Assembly (NCBI RefSeq): GCF_024713975.1
Contig: NC_091112.1
Location: forward strand, 10,152,001 to 10,216,000
DNA: 64,000 nucleotides
Direction of reading: 5' to 3'
DNA from: Paralichthys olivaceus
Taxonomy: Eukaryota > Chordata > Actinopteri > Pleuronectiformes > Paralichthyidae
How positions within the stretch are numbered: the first letter of the stretch is position 1; every line of letters begins with the position of its first letter. A program made the position numbers and the translations under genes. The notes under the pieces are model-generated. The model was not told the origin of the DNA, ran no database searches, and was given only the letters and a program-made list of their open reading frames with translations. Positions 48,876 through 61,500 of the stretch are shown in pieces.

Positions 48876-49242
48876 AATACACAAGTGCAACAACTGCACC
48901 CAGCGAGTCCTGCTTTGGTTGGTGTGTGTGCTACCTTTGGCTGCGGGTGTCACAGGGTGAAAGGTCACACAAAGCCTGACCTCAGAGAGCCTCCTCAAGG
49001 TACACACCAACCGTCTCACAACGCCGCCTCCCCCCCCGCTCGCTGACCCCCCAACAACCCCAACACCTGTGCCCCACCATCCAATATCAATGCCCACCCA
49101 TCTCCATAGCAACGCACAGCTCCCCCCAAACAAGGGGTCTCACTATCTTGTAAAAGGAGGTAAGTGTAATTAGTGGCGTGTGTGTGTATGTGTGTGTACA
49201 TATATATAAATGTGTGTGGAAGCGTGTGTACCCTGCGTGATT

Positions 49243-49287
49243 GTGTGTGTGTGTGTGTGTGTGTGTCTGTGTGTGTGTGTGTGTGTA
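49243..49287. repeat. (GT)n microsatellite
   Basis: A GT tract with one CT interruption near 49266, downstream of cyhr1. Confidence 0.9.
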
Positions 49288-49379
49288 GGTGTTAAGAGGT
49301 ATCAGTGGTTCAGTGGTGTCTCTCTTGTGTCTTCATCACATCCTCTCTCTACCCCTCGTCCTATGTCACCATCCTTCTT

Positions 49380-49445
49380 CCTCGTCCTTTCCATCTTCCT
49401 CCTCCTCTTTTTCTTCCTCCTCCTCCTCCTCCTCTTCTTCTTCCC
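49380..49445. repeat. TCC/TTC-rich tract next to the cyhr1 stop
   Basis: Runs of tcctcctcc and ttcttcttc on the plus strand, i.e. a GAG/GAA-rich segment at the start of the cyhr1 3' UTR. It accounts for the Glu-rich and Ser-rich open frames at this place. Confidence 0.85.
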
Positions 49446-49453
49446 TCACTCTT

Positions 49454-52400
49454 TTATTTTTGGACTTGGAAGATGAACAGGCGCAGGTTGATGTTTTTGG
49501 CGGCCAGCAGTTTGTTGCACTCCACCGAATCAGAGATGGGCAGAGGGACATAGTCGGTCTCATTGGTGTCGTTGCTGAAGGAGTGGTGGTGGATGACGGG
49601 CTTGATCCGCACGTCGTCGTACGGCCCCTTCAGCAGCAGGAAGGAGCACTCCAGAGCAGAATTCACCTGCACATACAGAAACACCTTGTATCAGCCACAA
49701 CATTTTCTCAACAGAACTGAAGTTTTGACACTGTCTGGATAGGAGATCAGATGGGAGTCCAGTTTTTACCAATAAACACAAAATAATCTTTTCATGACAG
49801 TTTCCTCATTTTATTATTTGACTATTCTGACATAGATCTCGGCTGAAACTAAAGCCATGGGAATGAACTGTTTGAGCTCTTCTTCTGACTCACATTTTCC
49901 TTTCCACACCCAAATTCCACCTCATTAGAATTCTAATTAACGTATCTGCTACTCAAGGTTTTTCTGTTGTTGCTGGGACAAATTACCATGGCAACATAAA
50001 AGAAAGATGGCATCACTGGCAGCAGCAGTGTCTTGATATTTTTTTAAATGTAGCATAGAGGCTTTAAATTCATGTGTCACTGAACATTTTCCATTCACAT
50101 CATTCATCAATTGTGTGTCATCTGGTTTGGTCGTCTGGTTTGGTCACTTGTGTGACTGTTCCTCTCGCCGCTCTCCTGTAGCTCCACCTTGATTCTACCA
50201 ATCAGTCCTCAATGAGTATCACCTGACCTGAGAGGTCATGACCAGGACAAGCTCCTGTGTCAGGGTCAGAGGAGGAGGCTTCCAGTGTGGGCACTTGTGG
50301 TTCTGCTTTATCATTGTGTTTGTCTCTTAATGTTAACAAATCCCATGGTTTGGGTTATTCTAAAGGTTTTCTGTTGTTGATTAGGGTCAGTGACTTTACG
50401 TGTTTTACACCCCAAACACGGGGTGCATCAATCAGGAGCTCGTCCCGGACAGGAAATCGATGAAGTCAGGTAAATGTTTGTGTATCTTTGTCTCTAATGA
50501 CCGTTGTTATGCTTTTGACTGGGTGCTGGGTTCCTTAATGGGGATTGAGAGCATCCTAATTATGTAGCTATTGTCTCATAATTTAAATGTTCCTGCAATC
50601 ATTTGATAGTACTCAACAATACATTTCTACATAAATGTAATTTTTTAAGAACTGCCCTGAAATGCAGTATATTTTTTGAAAGAACTGTCACCTTTTATTT
50701 ATATTCTTTGAATCTGATCAAAACTGGAAAAGCCTTAATGTATCAGTTTATTAGTCCACTTTTGAATGTCTCACTTGTGATTGTGCATTTATATGTATAT
50801 TTAGATTTTGTCTTGTGGTGTTAATGGTTTTGCCTGTTGAATTTGTATTTTGCAATAAAAAGAGAAATTATGTAAAAACCATCTGTCAAACTTGAGTCTC
50901 TCCACTTATTATTTTGGAGGTATATCTGTTCACCTATGTGGGTAGATGTAGTAACAATTGTCCTCCTCATGGTGGTAACCATTTTGTGTCAAGTGGGAGT
51001 GGCACCCAGTTGTATGACTACCTGTGTGTTGGTGCCTCATTTTCAATCCAGCAGCAGCAAATTAGTTGGTCCTCTTGTGTGTTGTGATCTTGTTTGTGCC
51101 ACCCTTTCACGTATCCTTTTTCAGCAGCAGTTCCCATTTTTTGCTGTAAATATGTTTAATTTATACCTACATACGTTCAGTTAGAATTGCTCCACATGCT
51201 TATAAAAACTAGTAGTGCTATTTTATTAGAGTTTTGCTGACGGCTTCTGTTTTGTACATCAGGCTGACTTGTTAAAATACAGCCTCAGTAATTATTTGCA
51301 ATAGTAAAATAACTGCAATTAATAAATAGAATGTTCTTTGTCACTGAAGCTTAATAAAACTATTGATTGTTTCAGGGGGTGGGGGTGTATGTGTTCCTGT
51401 CCTTTGACCCTGTTCCTCTCTTGTCTCTCCTGTAGCGACACTCTGATTCTAACAGTCATCAATGAGGTACACTTGACCAGGGAATTGAGGTTCTTTTTAA
51501 AAGGTTCTGTACCAGGAACAGAAGAGGATGCTTCTAGCATGGGGACTGCTTCCAAGGTTGTTTACTTTCTTTTAATTAAAAAAAAAAGAAAAAGTAATCT
51601 ATCATTGATTCAGGTAAAGTGTTTTTTGTATTGTACACCCATAGGGCCGCTCAACTGCAGGAGAAACAATTTGAATTCTGCAGCTTGCATTGATTGCTGC
51701 TGACTTCTGTGAACTATGCAGATAATGATCACTTTGTAAGCTATCAGATCAGCTCCAAACTTTTATTAGACACTGGTGGACAGTGACTCATCTTAAGCCC
51801 TGAAAAGGAGCAATGAAAACTTTAAAAATAAAGACAGACAGACTGGTGATGCATGTACCTTGCTCTTGAGGATGAGCTGGAAGGAGAGGGTGCGCTTGCA
51901 GGAGAGGTTGGGGTTGCGCTCGGAGTCGTTAACGCGGGCCTTCAGCACCCACGTCTGGTTAAGAACAGTGAAGCGGGGTGTCTCATAGTACAGGCGGGTG
52001 ATGAAGTCATCAGTGCGGTACGGCCTGAACTGCACTTCTGGATGGACACAGAAGTGGAAAACAAGTTTTGGAACAGTGAGAAGTGTCATGAGTGGGAGGA
52101 AAGAATAAAAAGAGTAAGGAAGTGAAATGAATCATACAGTAACTTGTCTTTCTATTTATCTCCCCTAAAGTTCACAATCATTTTGCCGCACTCGCTTCAG
52201 CTCTATTGTGTTTGTACCTGTAAACCCGATCTTTTCGTAGCACAGCAGGCTAAAGATGGTGTTGTAGAGCTGCATGTCTCTGCGGTGGTTCTGGTCCATC
52301 TCTCCCAGGATTCCCATCAGCTCTGTGCCAGTCTTAGTGGGATGGGAGCACTCGCCCTCATGTGCCGGCAGCTCGTGGAACGGACCTTGCCAAGGGCAGC

Positions 52401-55400
52401 CGATCCTCTTGTACTTACACTGTGTCACCCTGGAAACATGGAGGTGAGAGGACAAACTGGGTGGAAGGAACAACATGACTTTGTATAAATGAGTTTCTTC
52501 ACAGAGGTGCTTTGTGATAAAGACATGCTACTTTTATGTGGAATGTACTGATATCAAAGGTGGCTAATTAACAGTGTTTTTATTTGGATTCAATACTTTG
52601 ATAGATTTTTGTAAAATACCTGTAGTCACACATGGTAGTTTCTCTAAATTAAATATTTCCGAGTTTCATATTAAGTCTTGCATTTTAAAGAAGTGATGGT
52701 CTTATTCCTGAAGAAAGCAGAATGACATTTACATCAGAGGCAGCCAGAATTCTCACAGGAGACCAGCAGCACATTTATTTTTCTGCCTGACCTGAACAAA
52801 AACACCTGGTGACTGCCATGGTTGTTGTCATGGCAACACCAGCACTGGCGCTGCTGTCCTACAAGGGGTCACCTGTTTCTATAGCAACAACCCCCTAGGA
52901 TTTCCTGCACGCAAATTGAAACAGCCAAAGCATCACAGGCAACAAACGCATGCAGTCAGTAATCACATCAGCTGTTTCATCCGCTTTAATTTCTCCTCCA
53001 AAGTCACACACTTCCCTTCGAATCTTCCACAAAATTAACCTCATGTGACAGGCAGAGGTGCTGATCGGAAACCCACACTGATCCATGTACAGTCATTTTG
53101 TTTTCACTGTGTTAGAGTGCACAGCTTCCATTTACATGTTTCTGTTTCACTTCTGATATCAGTCGATGTTAAGAGTTAGAATCTGCTTCTTTTTTTTATC
53201 CATGCACATGTGACATCACATACATGCAGACATTCAAAGTGCAATATAAAAACAAAACCAAGAAAACAGTGTGGTAAAACATCAAATGGCAGTTGTAAAT
53301 AACCTTCACGATGTGCTTCAATTCATAAAGACTCATGGTCATGAAGTCCAAGATTAGTTTTTCCAAAAATAGAAGTATTTGTTTCATTGCTATTTTTTTC
53401 TAATAATTAACAGTGTGAATTTTTTGTCTATTTGAAAACTGGGCATATCATTGAGCAAGTAACGGCAAGGGTCCAATTCTATTTCCAATAAGGATTTAGT
53501 GATAGAATGAATAAACTTTCTGAAATTATATTACAGGGGACACTGCTGGAACAGACTCAAATGTTCCTTCTTCTGTTATACAATTCAATTTGATAGTTTT
53601 GACAAATTTGTGCGAAAACAGTGAATTTTGAGACACCTTTTCATCCTTATAATATGATGGTAACAGAAGTTTGGCAGATTTCTGAAATTGGGAATAAATT
53701 AGATTTTCAATGAATCTGGGGGTTTGTGTGTCAGTGTGTGGTGCATACCTGTCTTGACACTCCTCTTTCTGGTGTCTCTCTAGGCTGGAGCGGGGGAATT
53801 GTTTTAGGCAGAAGGTACATTCTGTCGGCAGCTCACTGACAGCCTTCTCCACAGCCAGGTTCCTGCAGCACAGGTTCTTGCTGATCTCACACCTACACAA
53901 ACAATAGAAAACCACAAATCATACCTCAGCGAGTGCAGCAACGTCTAGGTAGTATTTGTGGTATGTTCAGTATGTATCGCAAGTATATGAACAATGCACA
54001 ACCATAAGGAAATTATGCTTTTGTCAATTGTTTGTGAAATTTCAGCATTTACTGTAAAATGAGGCAGAGTTACTACAGTTATGTTGGACAATTGTCAGTG
54101 TTATTTGTTACATCAGGTAAAACCACTTGCATTATGTACATACCTGTAGCATTACAGTGAAATGTAAGTAATGCAAGTGTGTTTAAATGATGCAAATTTG
54201 ATTGTGAAGGTGGCTTTAGGTGTCACAAAACAGGAAATCAATGCATTTTTATCTTTACTTCTGGAGATCACATCATTTATTACAATATATATATATTGCA
54301 ACATATGAATGTCATAGTTCTACTGCAGAACATTAAAATCAATGGTATTTAATTTGACATAATGTATATCTGTTATTTTGCTGCAAAAGCAATTGCTAAA
54401 ATGCTATAGTATGTGGACAGTACAAATGTCTTAAAACACTCTCCTGGAAATGATCAGAATGCATACAATTAAAATATTGATATTTTGATTAACAACTAAA
54501 CAACAATATCTCTACAGATCCACTCTTGAGACTATGATCATTAACTTTAGTTACCAAGATGCACTCTGTCATGCTCTGTATCTACAATGAAGTCCTGTCT
54601 GCCCTGCTCAGGAAGTGCTTGTGTCTACAGGGAACTTGGTTTACCTGCAGTTGGGACACGTGGCCTGTTCCTCCTTGAGACGAGAATCAGCCAAGAGGTG
54701 GATAAAACATCCTGCACACATCAGGTGACCATTGGTACACTGGTGGTGGAGAAAAGGTTGACAGGTCAATAAAATGTGTGATTTAAGTGAAAACATAATT
54801 ACTGAGTTTTATTTATTTTTTATTGGGTAGGCATAGGTTCTGCGGCTAAAATATCTGAGCAAGGTTGCAAAAAACTACGTTGGAAAATTGAAAGGAATTT
54901 GTAACATTTGTTACGGGGGTGCCTGTATTCAGATTTTTGGGGGACTGCATGAAAGATATTTTGGGAAAATGTTTATAAAGAAACAGGAACTCTAATCAAA
55001 ACACATTATTTGTTGATAATGTTATTTCCATTGATTTCTGTTTTTGATTTAATTTAAGTTATATCAATGGACTAGATTAAGTCGCCTAATAATAATTGGG
55101 CAAAAACAAAACTTAATATGTACTTCCTAATGGGGAGATATGTATAAGTTTGTACTTTTCTCTGTAAATAATGGCCAATGTCTGGGGGTTTTATGTGCCT
55201 GATGTTATTATGATTGTACAATAAGTTTTTACACAAGTGTCTGTTTACAGTAGAATATTGTGTATGGGAAGAATATCAAGTTGTATTTACAATGTACTGT
55301 TAATAACTGTTAAATAACTATAATGTATGTGTTACATGGCAAAATAATAGTGAAACTAACTGAACAATCATTAATTACAAGTGTTTTTGCTTGAAGTTGA

Positions 55401-56106
55401 AAACACAGTTTGAGGGTAGTGGGGTGGGTTGAAGGACAGGGGCAGATATAACTGCATTCGATATTTGCTCAACCCTACATGTCTGTGTTCTGGGAGTGGG
55501 GGGCTGGGAGTGTGGTTTTGGCTGAGGTTCATTTGAGGATAATTCACAGTATAATGTTATGAACTGGAGCCTGCACAGCTGACCACCAGGGCCTGGGTGT
55601 GTCTGGTCTCAACCTCATGGCTCAGTTTACAGAAGACACTTGGGCCTGTGTTGGATCTAGTATCACTAAAAATACATGGAGTTGGCCAACACATTCAACA
55701 GGTTGACTCTTGGGGGGGGGTTGGGAGACATTCAGGGTCTTCTAGTGTGAGATCCAGCTGGTTTGCTGTTTTAGGGGTAATGAGTGGGGGGTTGGTTTAT
55801 GATTGACACCTTGTTTACCTGGTATACAGACGCCTTGGGCAAGTCTAGGCACACGGTGCAGCACAGCACTGAGTACAGTCTCTCCTCCAGCTTCCCTGAC
55901 TCTCCCTCGGGCACTCTCACCCTCTTCTTGGGTGGCTCGTCCGGGTCAGGCTCGGGCCCATCTCGTCTTATGCCGACCTCCTCCTGCATGGCAGCGACCC
56001 CGGCGACAGCCTCCACCGCTGCCCCCACGGCCCCGACCCCCAGGCCTCCCGAGGAGGAGCCAGGGGCGGCCGCAACGCCCACGTCCCTCTCTTCCAGCGA
56101 AGACAT
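49454..56106 (-). CDS. cyhr1: CYHR1/ZFTRAF1 (RING and TRAF-type zinc finger protein), six exons
   Basis: Exons in transcript order (minus strand): 56106-55819, 54739-54645, 53892-53749, 52429-52218, 52037-51859, 49666-49454 (TAA 49456-49454). They join in one frame of 1131 nt, giving 376 aa. Residues 1-70 are an Ala/Gly/Val- then Pro/Glu-rich leader with a basic KKRVRV patch. A C3HC4 RING spans exons 1 and 2: C83xxC86, C97, H101, C104xxC107, C124xxC127. A TRAF-type zinc-finger segment follows ([32 protein letters not shown]...[10 protein letters not shown]), then a TRAF/SINA-like domain ending [11 protein letters not shown]. The RING suggests ubiquitin-ligase activity, but that is inference; the cellular role is poorly defined. 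The ATG at 56106 is the first in-frame Met of a CpG-rich first exon. Confidence 0.94.
52824..52888. promoter_or_regulatory. Pair of X-box-like sites in a cyhr1 intron
   Basis: GTTGTCATGGCAAC (52824-52837) and GTTTCTATAGCAAC (52875-52888) both have the RGYAAC half of the RFX X-box, with an imperfect first half. They lie in the intron between cyhr1 exons 3 and 4. Binding is untested. Confidence 0.35.
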
Positions 56107-57000
56107 GGCGACGGCTGTCTCGAAAATGTCCGGGGTGAACCTGCCGCGGCCACGCTGAGCCCGAAATATTAGCAGGTTAGCTCGGGACTAGCTTGCAGCC
56201 TGTCAAGCTAACGGTCAGCTGACAGCTATGCTAGCGTTAGCCGGGCTAACGCTACGGCGGCAGGCTGTCAGACAGGAATGCGGGCAAACTTATTATTAAT
56301 GCCGCCGCACACCGAGGAAGTTGAATATGCTTAACAAGCGAATGACCGTGTAATAACGAGAGCACGAGTGAATTAATGATAAATGTCGACCAGTAGTTGT
56401 TGACTTACAGTGAGGCTAGCAGACTGTGCGCTAGCTACGTTGACACAAACACAGCAGTCCTCTCGGGCAGAACAAAAACAACTCGGGCGTCCCTCAGCTG
56501 CTGTTGAGCTCTCGACGCCGTTAATCGCACTGACAGCAGATTACAGCCTCGCACCGCCGCGGCCCAGCTCGGCTGCTCGTCTACCGTCCCCGGTCCGGTA
56601 CCCGCAGACTGTCCACGGCACCCACGGGACCTGTCGGCGATTCAGATCCGCGGCTGGAGACAGTTCTGTTGGAACTCGTCTCTCCGGCTACACAGCCATC
56701 TTTGTTTTTTTTTTTTTTTTGGGTGTTTTTTCCCCTTCCCTGTCCTTCTCCCCCGACTTCACCCCGCTCAGCCGCTTACCACTCCGGGTCAAATTCGCTA
56801 CAGCTCGTGCAGGTTCTGACGCTGCGTGTTTAAAAGTGAATCTCTATCCTGCATGTGTCTGGCGGCCCCTCTGTGTTGCTCCAGCAGTGAACTGGCTGAC
56901 AGCGGAATGTTTTGTTGTGGCAGATGACTTGGGGTATTTAAAGAGTTTTGAACTGCGCATGCGCACTGAGCACCTGCGGGTCAGTGTGTGGCAGCTCTCG
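56107..57000 (-). promoter_or_regulatory. cyhr1 promoter and 5' UTR region (CpG-rich)
   Basis: CpG-rich sequence upstream of the cyhr1 ATG. It contains a palindromic NRF1-type site TGCGCATGCGCA (56954-56965), a T16 run (56706-56721) and repeated GCTAGC/GCTAACG words (56170-56460). No TATA box is evident. An 861-base open frame on the plus strand crosses this region but starts at GTG and shows no family resemblance. Confidence 0.5.
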
Positions 57001-58521
57001 AGAGGTGACCAGAACCTGATATGCGACAAATGTAGGCCCCTCCACTGCAAGGACGCCTTGTTTTATACTTCTACAGTGTGTGTTGGCCACATCTGTGTGT
57101 TATTACACATTAGTCACACTCTGACAACTTTAAACAAATACTTCACAGCAGAAACCACCCTGTCTCTACAGCAAAGTGGTTCAACTGGTTGTGGTGGTCT
57201 CTGTTTGTGTGTCTGTGTTAAAATGAGTTCATTTATTGCGGTGATCGAAGGAAACCTTAAGTGCCCTTGATACCCATAAATGTTTATAAGCCTTTCCATC
57301 CCTGCTCTGCCCCAGTCAGATATGTGGTTCAGCAGCCTCAAGGGCAGGGAGGGGTGCCTGTGCATACAGGATGGGGGGTTGTGAGTGTACTGGGGGCAGG
57401 ATGTCATGAGTTTCAGCTGTCTGCGATCGGGTGGGACAGGACTAACCACTCCCATTGGACGGACAGATATGCCTTATTTGGTGTGCGAGGAATGGCAAAG
57501 GAGCCATACCACCCTCAGCTATGCACACACAGGTTACACAGGAGCTCTGTGTGGTCACACACTGTGTCCTGAATGCTGAGCAGCTTCCATTATTTACCAC
57601 TGGAACTAAACACAGATTACATTCTCAGAATATTAACACAGGACACTAATTTGCAGGTTGTTTGTCATCACACAATTAACAGAAAGCAGTGGTGTGTTAC
57701 AGGCCTTTTGAGAAATAAAAACGTAATACATACACTTCACTGTTGTGAATATGGCAAAGTTTTACTATAAGCAAAATAAAGTTATCTTTAGCTTATAAAC
57801 ACGTAGTACACCAATGTTGCTAGTTAAATGATACACAAACTTCTAGGAATGGACTATAGGGCAGGTCAGTGTTGTCACACTTGCAATCAAAAATAGCTAC
57901 AGCAGGAACATGATATCATCTTCTCAAAGGTAAACATGGTTGGCCGGGATAGATAGATAGATGGTCTACCAAAACAAAAACACTCCAGCCATGTGCTAAA
58001 ACATCTTCACATGAATACACAACAGCATTAGCAACTACAACAATATATATATATATATATATTTATACATGTGTGTATATATATATATATATGTTTATAT
58101 CAGATGATCAAGTGTATTCCAGTATTCTGTGTACCATCCTCCTCCATATGCACACCTCGGTCATCACACATCTCATGATCAATTTACGACTAGTCGGGGT
58201 AAATGGATTACACACATTTATGAGATATATCTTCCCCTGTGAATCAGGTGCTATTCAATCACCAGAGAGCACATCACATTATCTATGGGGCCATTCAAGG
58301 ACTCAGCTGCCAAGAAATCAGTTGCATTGTCTGTAACAATCATAGACTGTATATAAAGAGGTAACAATGAAAGTGAAGACCCTGATCTAATCACACAGTT
58401 AAACAGGAGATTGACAGTCAGGTCAGGACAGTGTGTAGGTGAGTGGATGATGGTGGTGTGAGGTCTCTGCTCATCACGGTGATGAAGATGAGGAAGCTGT
58501 TGGTTTGGAGGCTGGGTGGTG
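57001..58521. other. Spacer and dclk3 3' flank
   Basis: No exon is recognised. It includes a short GATA tract (57951-57962) and an (AT)n tract (58042-58093). The dclk3 3' UTR must start at 58521 and run leftward on the minus strand; its end was not determined. Confidence 0.5.
58042..58093. repeat. (AT)n microsatellite
   Basis: An AT tract interrupted by ttatacatgtgtg in the middle. Confidence 0.9.
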
Positions 58522-61500
58522 TTATGGTGAATCTGGGGGGGTTTGCAGCTGGCTGTCTTCTTTTGATTGTGTCTTAATCTGATCTAGAAGTTCAGTTTGG
58601 CCTGTAGGGGCACCAAGACGACTGAGTTCGACTCCTGGGCTGATTGGGCTTTCTGTTTCGCAGCCTGAGTTTGACACCAGGGGGCCTGGAGCTTGTATTT
58701 CTCGCCTGCTGGGCTCCCTGCTGGGTGTAGAGGTGCTGTCAGGTTTCTGTTGACGAGGTGTGTCCTTAGTCTTTGTGTCTACTTTAAACTGTGTAGATAT
58801 GGTGTGAACTGCACTTGTCTCTGTTGATTGTTTGTCCTCATCCTGCCCTCTCGCTGACTTCATCTCAGTTTGTCTGCCATCAGTTCTGCTGAGCTCTCTG
58901 TGTGTCATTTCTCTCTCTCTGCCTCTGACTCCTGATCTTTTGTCTGTTGTTGTTTCGGTTGCTTTGGTCTGAGCTGCTCTTTGAACTCTCTCTGATTCTG
59001 CACCAGTGTCTGCGGTGTTCCTCTGTGTTTTGTCTGAGAGCGCCCCCTGGCTGTAAACGGAAGCCATAGCATCCACCCAGGGATGCAGCAGGGTCTGCTC
59101 AGCTGTCAGCCTCACTGTGGGATCTGGCTGAAGCAGAGCTCTGACGAGGCCTCTGGCTTCTGCACGCAAACAAACATTCACACAGGTTAGCAAACAAAAA
59201 TAGATCGTGTATTTATGTGATTGTATGTTTAGGCATTTGCATCACTACATTTCTGTAATTCTCACCCTCTGAGATGGGGTCCCAGTAGGGTGACAGGAAG
59301 TGTAGTTCCCCCTGTTTTATTAGCTGGAACAACTCTTCCTGGTCCCGATCCCGACTGCGAAATGGGGGGAAGCCACACAGCAGGATGTAGAGGATAACAC
59401 CCAGAGCCCACACGTCCACGGCTACACCATAACCTGTTGGGGCAATCATAAACAACTCTTTTCTGAATAAAAGCATACTTAAGTGACAAAATAACTTTTG
59501 GAGAGTTAAACAAGAAAAATACACATAAACATGTGACAAAGACACATTTGTAGTATTTGATTCTGCAGCAACAGCACTAACCTGTCTCAAAGAGAATCTC
59601 TGGGGCTACATATGTCGGCGTTCCACATATGGTGAAGACTGGTTCAGTTACAACCATAGCAAGACCAAAGTCTCCCAGCTTCAGCCTGCAGATGCCACCT
59701 GCCAAACGCTCTATCTGAGAAATAACAGGAAACGGAGGCAGAGTCGAGATTTCAAAACATAGTTGTTAGAGAATCTTATGTTTCTGACAATTTCTTTTAG
59801 ATTTTGCGGAATTCTGATGTTTCTTTATTTCAATAAGTAATACTGTTATACATTATTTGATTTAATCCATTTTACTACACTAGATAATGATGCCACAGTC
59901 TGGGAGAGTGTGGTAATGAAAGTCAGAGAGTGAGGGAACCATGAGATTAAAACAAGTTAAAGATGAATACTCGCTGATTCCCTTTTCCCAGGCCCCTTAA
60001 GTGTATATTTCTACAACTACAGGGTCTATATGAATATCATATAATAGTAATACTTGTGAGAGTTCTGCAGTATAGATGTTGTTGGATCAGAGTAAATGAA
60101 GATGGAACTCAAATTGGCTACCAATCATCCTGTTTCAAAAATATTAAAGGTACTATGTTAAGGATTTTACATGTTGTCCTCTGGCTCCCCCTACTGAGCA
60201 TTTAAAAATAGACACTGGCAGATAGCAAACCAGGAGACCTAGATCAACACTCAAGCTGATGGCAACATATTTTATCTGGCATTAATTTTACTTCATAGGC
60301 ACTGAACCTGTTACCCACCAGCAGGTTTTCTGGTTTGAGGTCTCGGTGGACAATGCTCTTGCCGTGGATGTAGTTTAAAGCGTCACTCATGTCTGACACC
60401 ATCAGTCCCGCCTCTGCCTCGGAAAACTTCCCCCGCTCGCTGATGGCCTCAAACAGATCCCCCCCACTCACCAGCTCCATCACCAGGTACGAGTGGGTGT
60501 GCGTGTGGTGGTTAGCGAACAGATGCACTATGCATCTGTGACACAGGCTGCCAAGGAGGCTCAGCTCGTTCTGCATCATGTGCTCCCGACCGATCAGCTT
60601 GGAGCGTTCCACTATCTTCATGGCGAGGGTTTGCCCGGTGTCGCGACGGCGGCACTCTCGCACCACAGCAAAGTTCCCATCTCCAACCACACGTCCTATC
60701 TCGTAGCAACGCTCAATATCTGACAGGGTGACGTCGCTGCCGTCTGAAGAAAGGTCAAAGGTTGTCATCTGCTGTGAGTCTTTTTGTGCTGGGCCCACAT
60801 CGGGAAGTGGTTTTAAAAGGTGTGACGGTGCCAGACTCTTCTCCTCCTCCCTGTTGATTGGTTGAGGAGGTGGAGGGCTGAGAGGAACATCCACCTTTCT
60901 CACCTCTTGTTCTATATGAGAACTATTTTTTTGCTTTCTTGACACCGGAGGAAGTGGGACCCTTCCTGACAGGGGATTGACCCATTCAGTCCCCTGATGT
61001 TTCACTCTTATCGCTAAGCAGTTCTCACACAGTGTAGGGGAGGGTATTTCTGCTTCTCTGAGACCCTCCTCCTGTTTAAATGGACCAATGATGGAAGGCT
61101 GTCGCTCTCGGACCCTGCCCCTCACGTATAGCCTCTGCAGGTGGTTGGGAAGGTGAGGTGGTTTTCTGCAAGAACTCTTTTTGTTAGATTTCTGGACATC
61201 TGGGTGATAATTGTCATGGTGTTGTGCGTCTATATTGTGATGTTTGTGTGTATTATGATTTTTGATATGTGTATTTGTGTCCTGTTGTGTCTCTTGGTTT
61301 GTGTTGCTGCTCTCTGCCCCCTCGCTGTATCCACTGTCAGCCTTAGCAGCTTTGTCTGGCGCTGGGATAAGTCTTTTCTCCCAGGCCCGCAGTGCGTCAG
61401 CTCGGTAATGGGAATGATCCGGAAAGAGCTCCTCCAGAGCCTCCTGCACGCTGCTCAGCTCTGGACGTGCCTTACCCAGTGCCAGGAAGGCCACCTCTCC

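Larger units (their letters stand above)
46941..49453 (-). other. Putative cyhr1 3' UTR
   Basis: Downstream of the cyhr1 stop on the minus strand there is no further exon. On that strand ATTAAA occurs at 46957-46952, which could end a UTR of about 2.5 kb. The stretch includes GT, CA and TCAC microsatellites and a GGA-rich (minus-strand) tract right after the stop. The end point is uncertain. Confidence 0.35.

Noticed and set aside
60140-60245. Possible second short repeat (aaggtactatgttaagg ... ctccccctactg) in a dclk3 intron
   Set aside because: Some words resemble fish repeats, but no inverted ends or clear boundaries were found.
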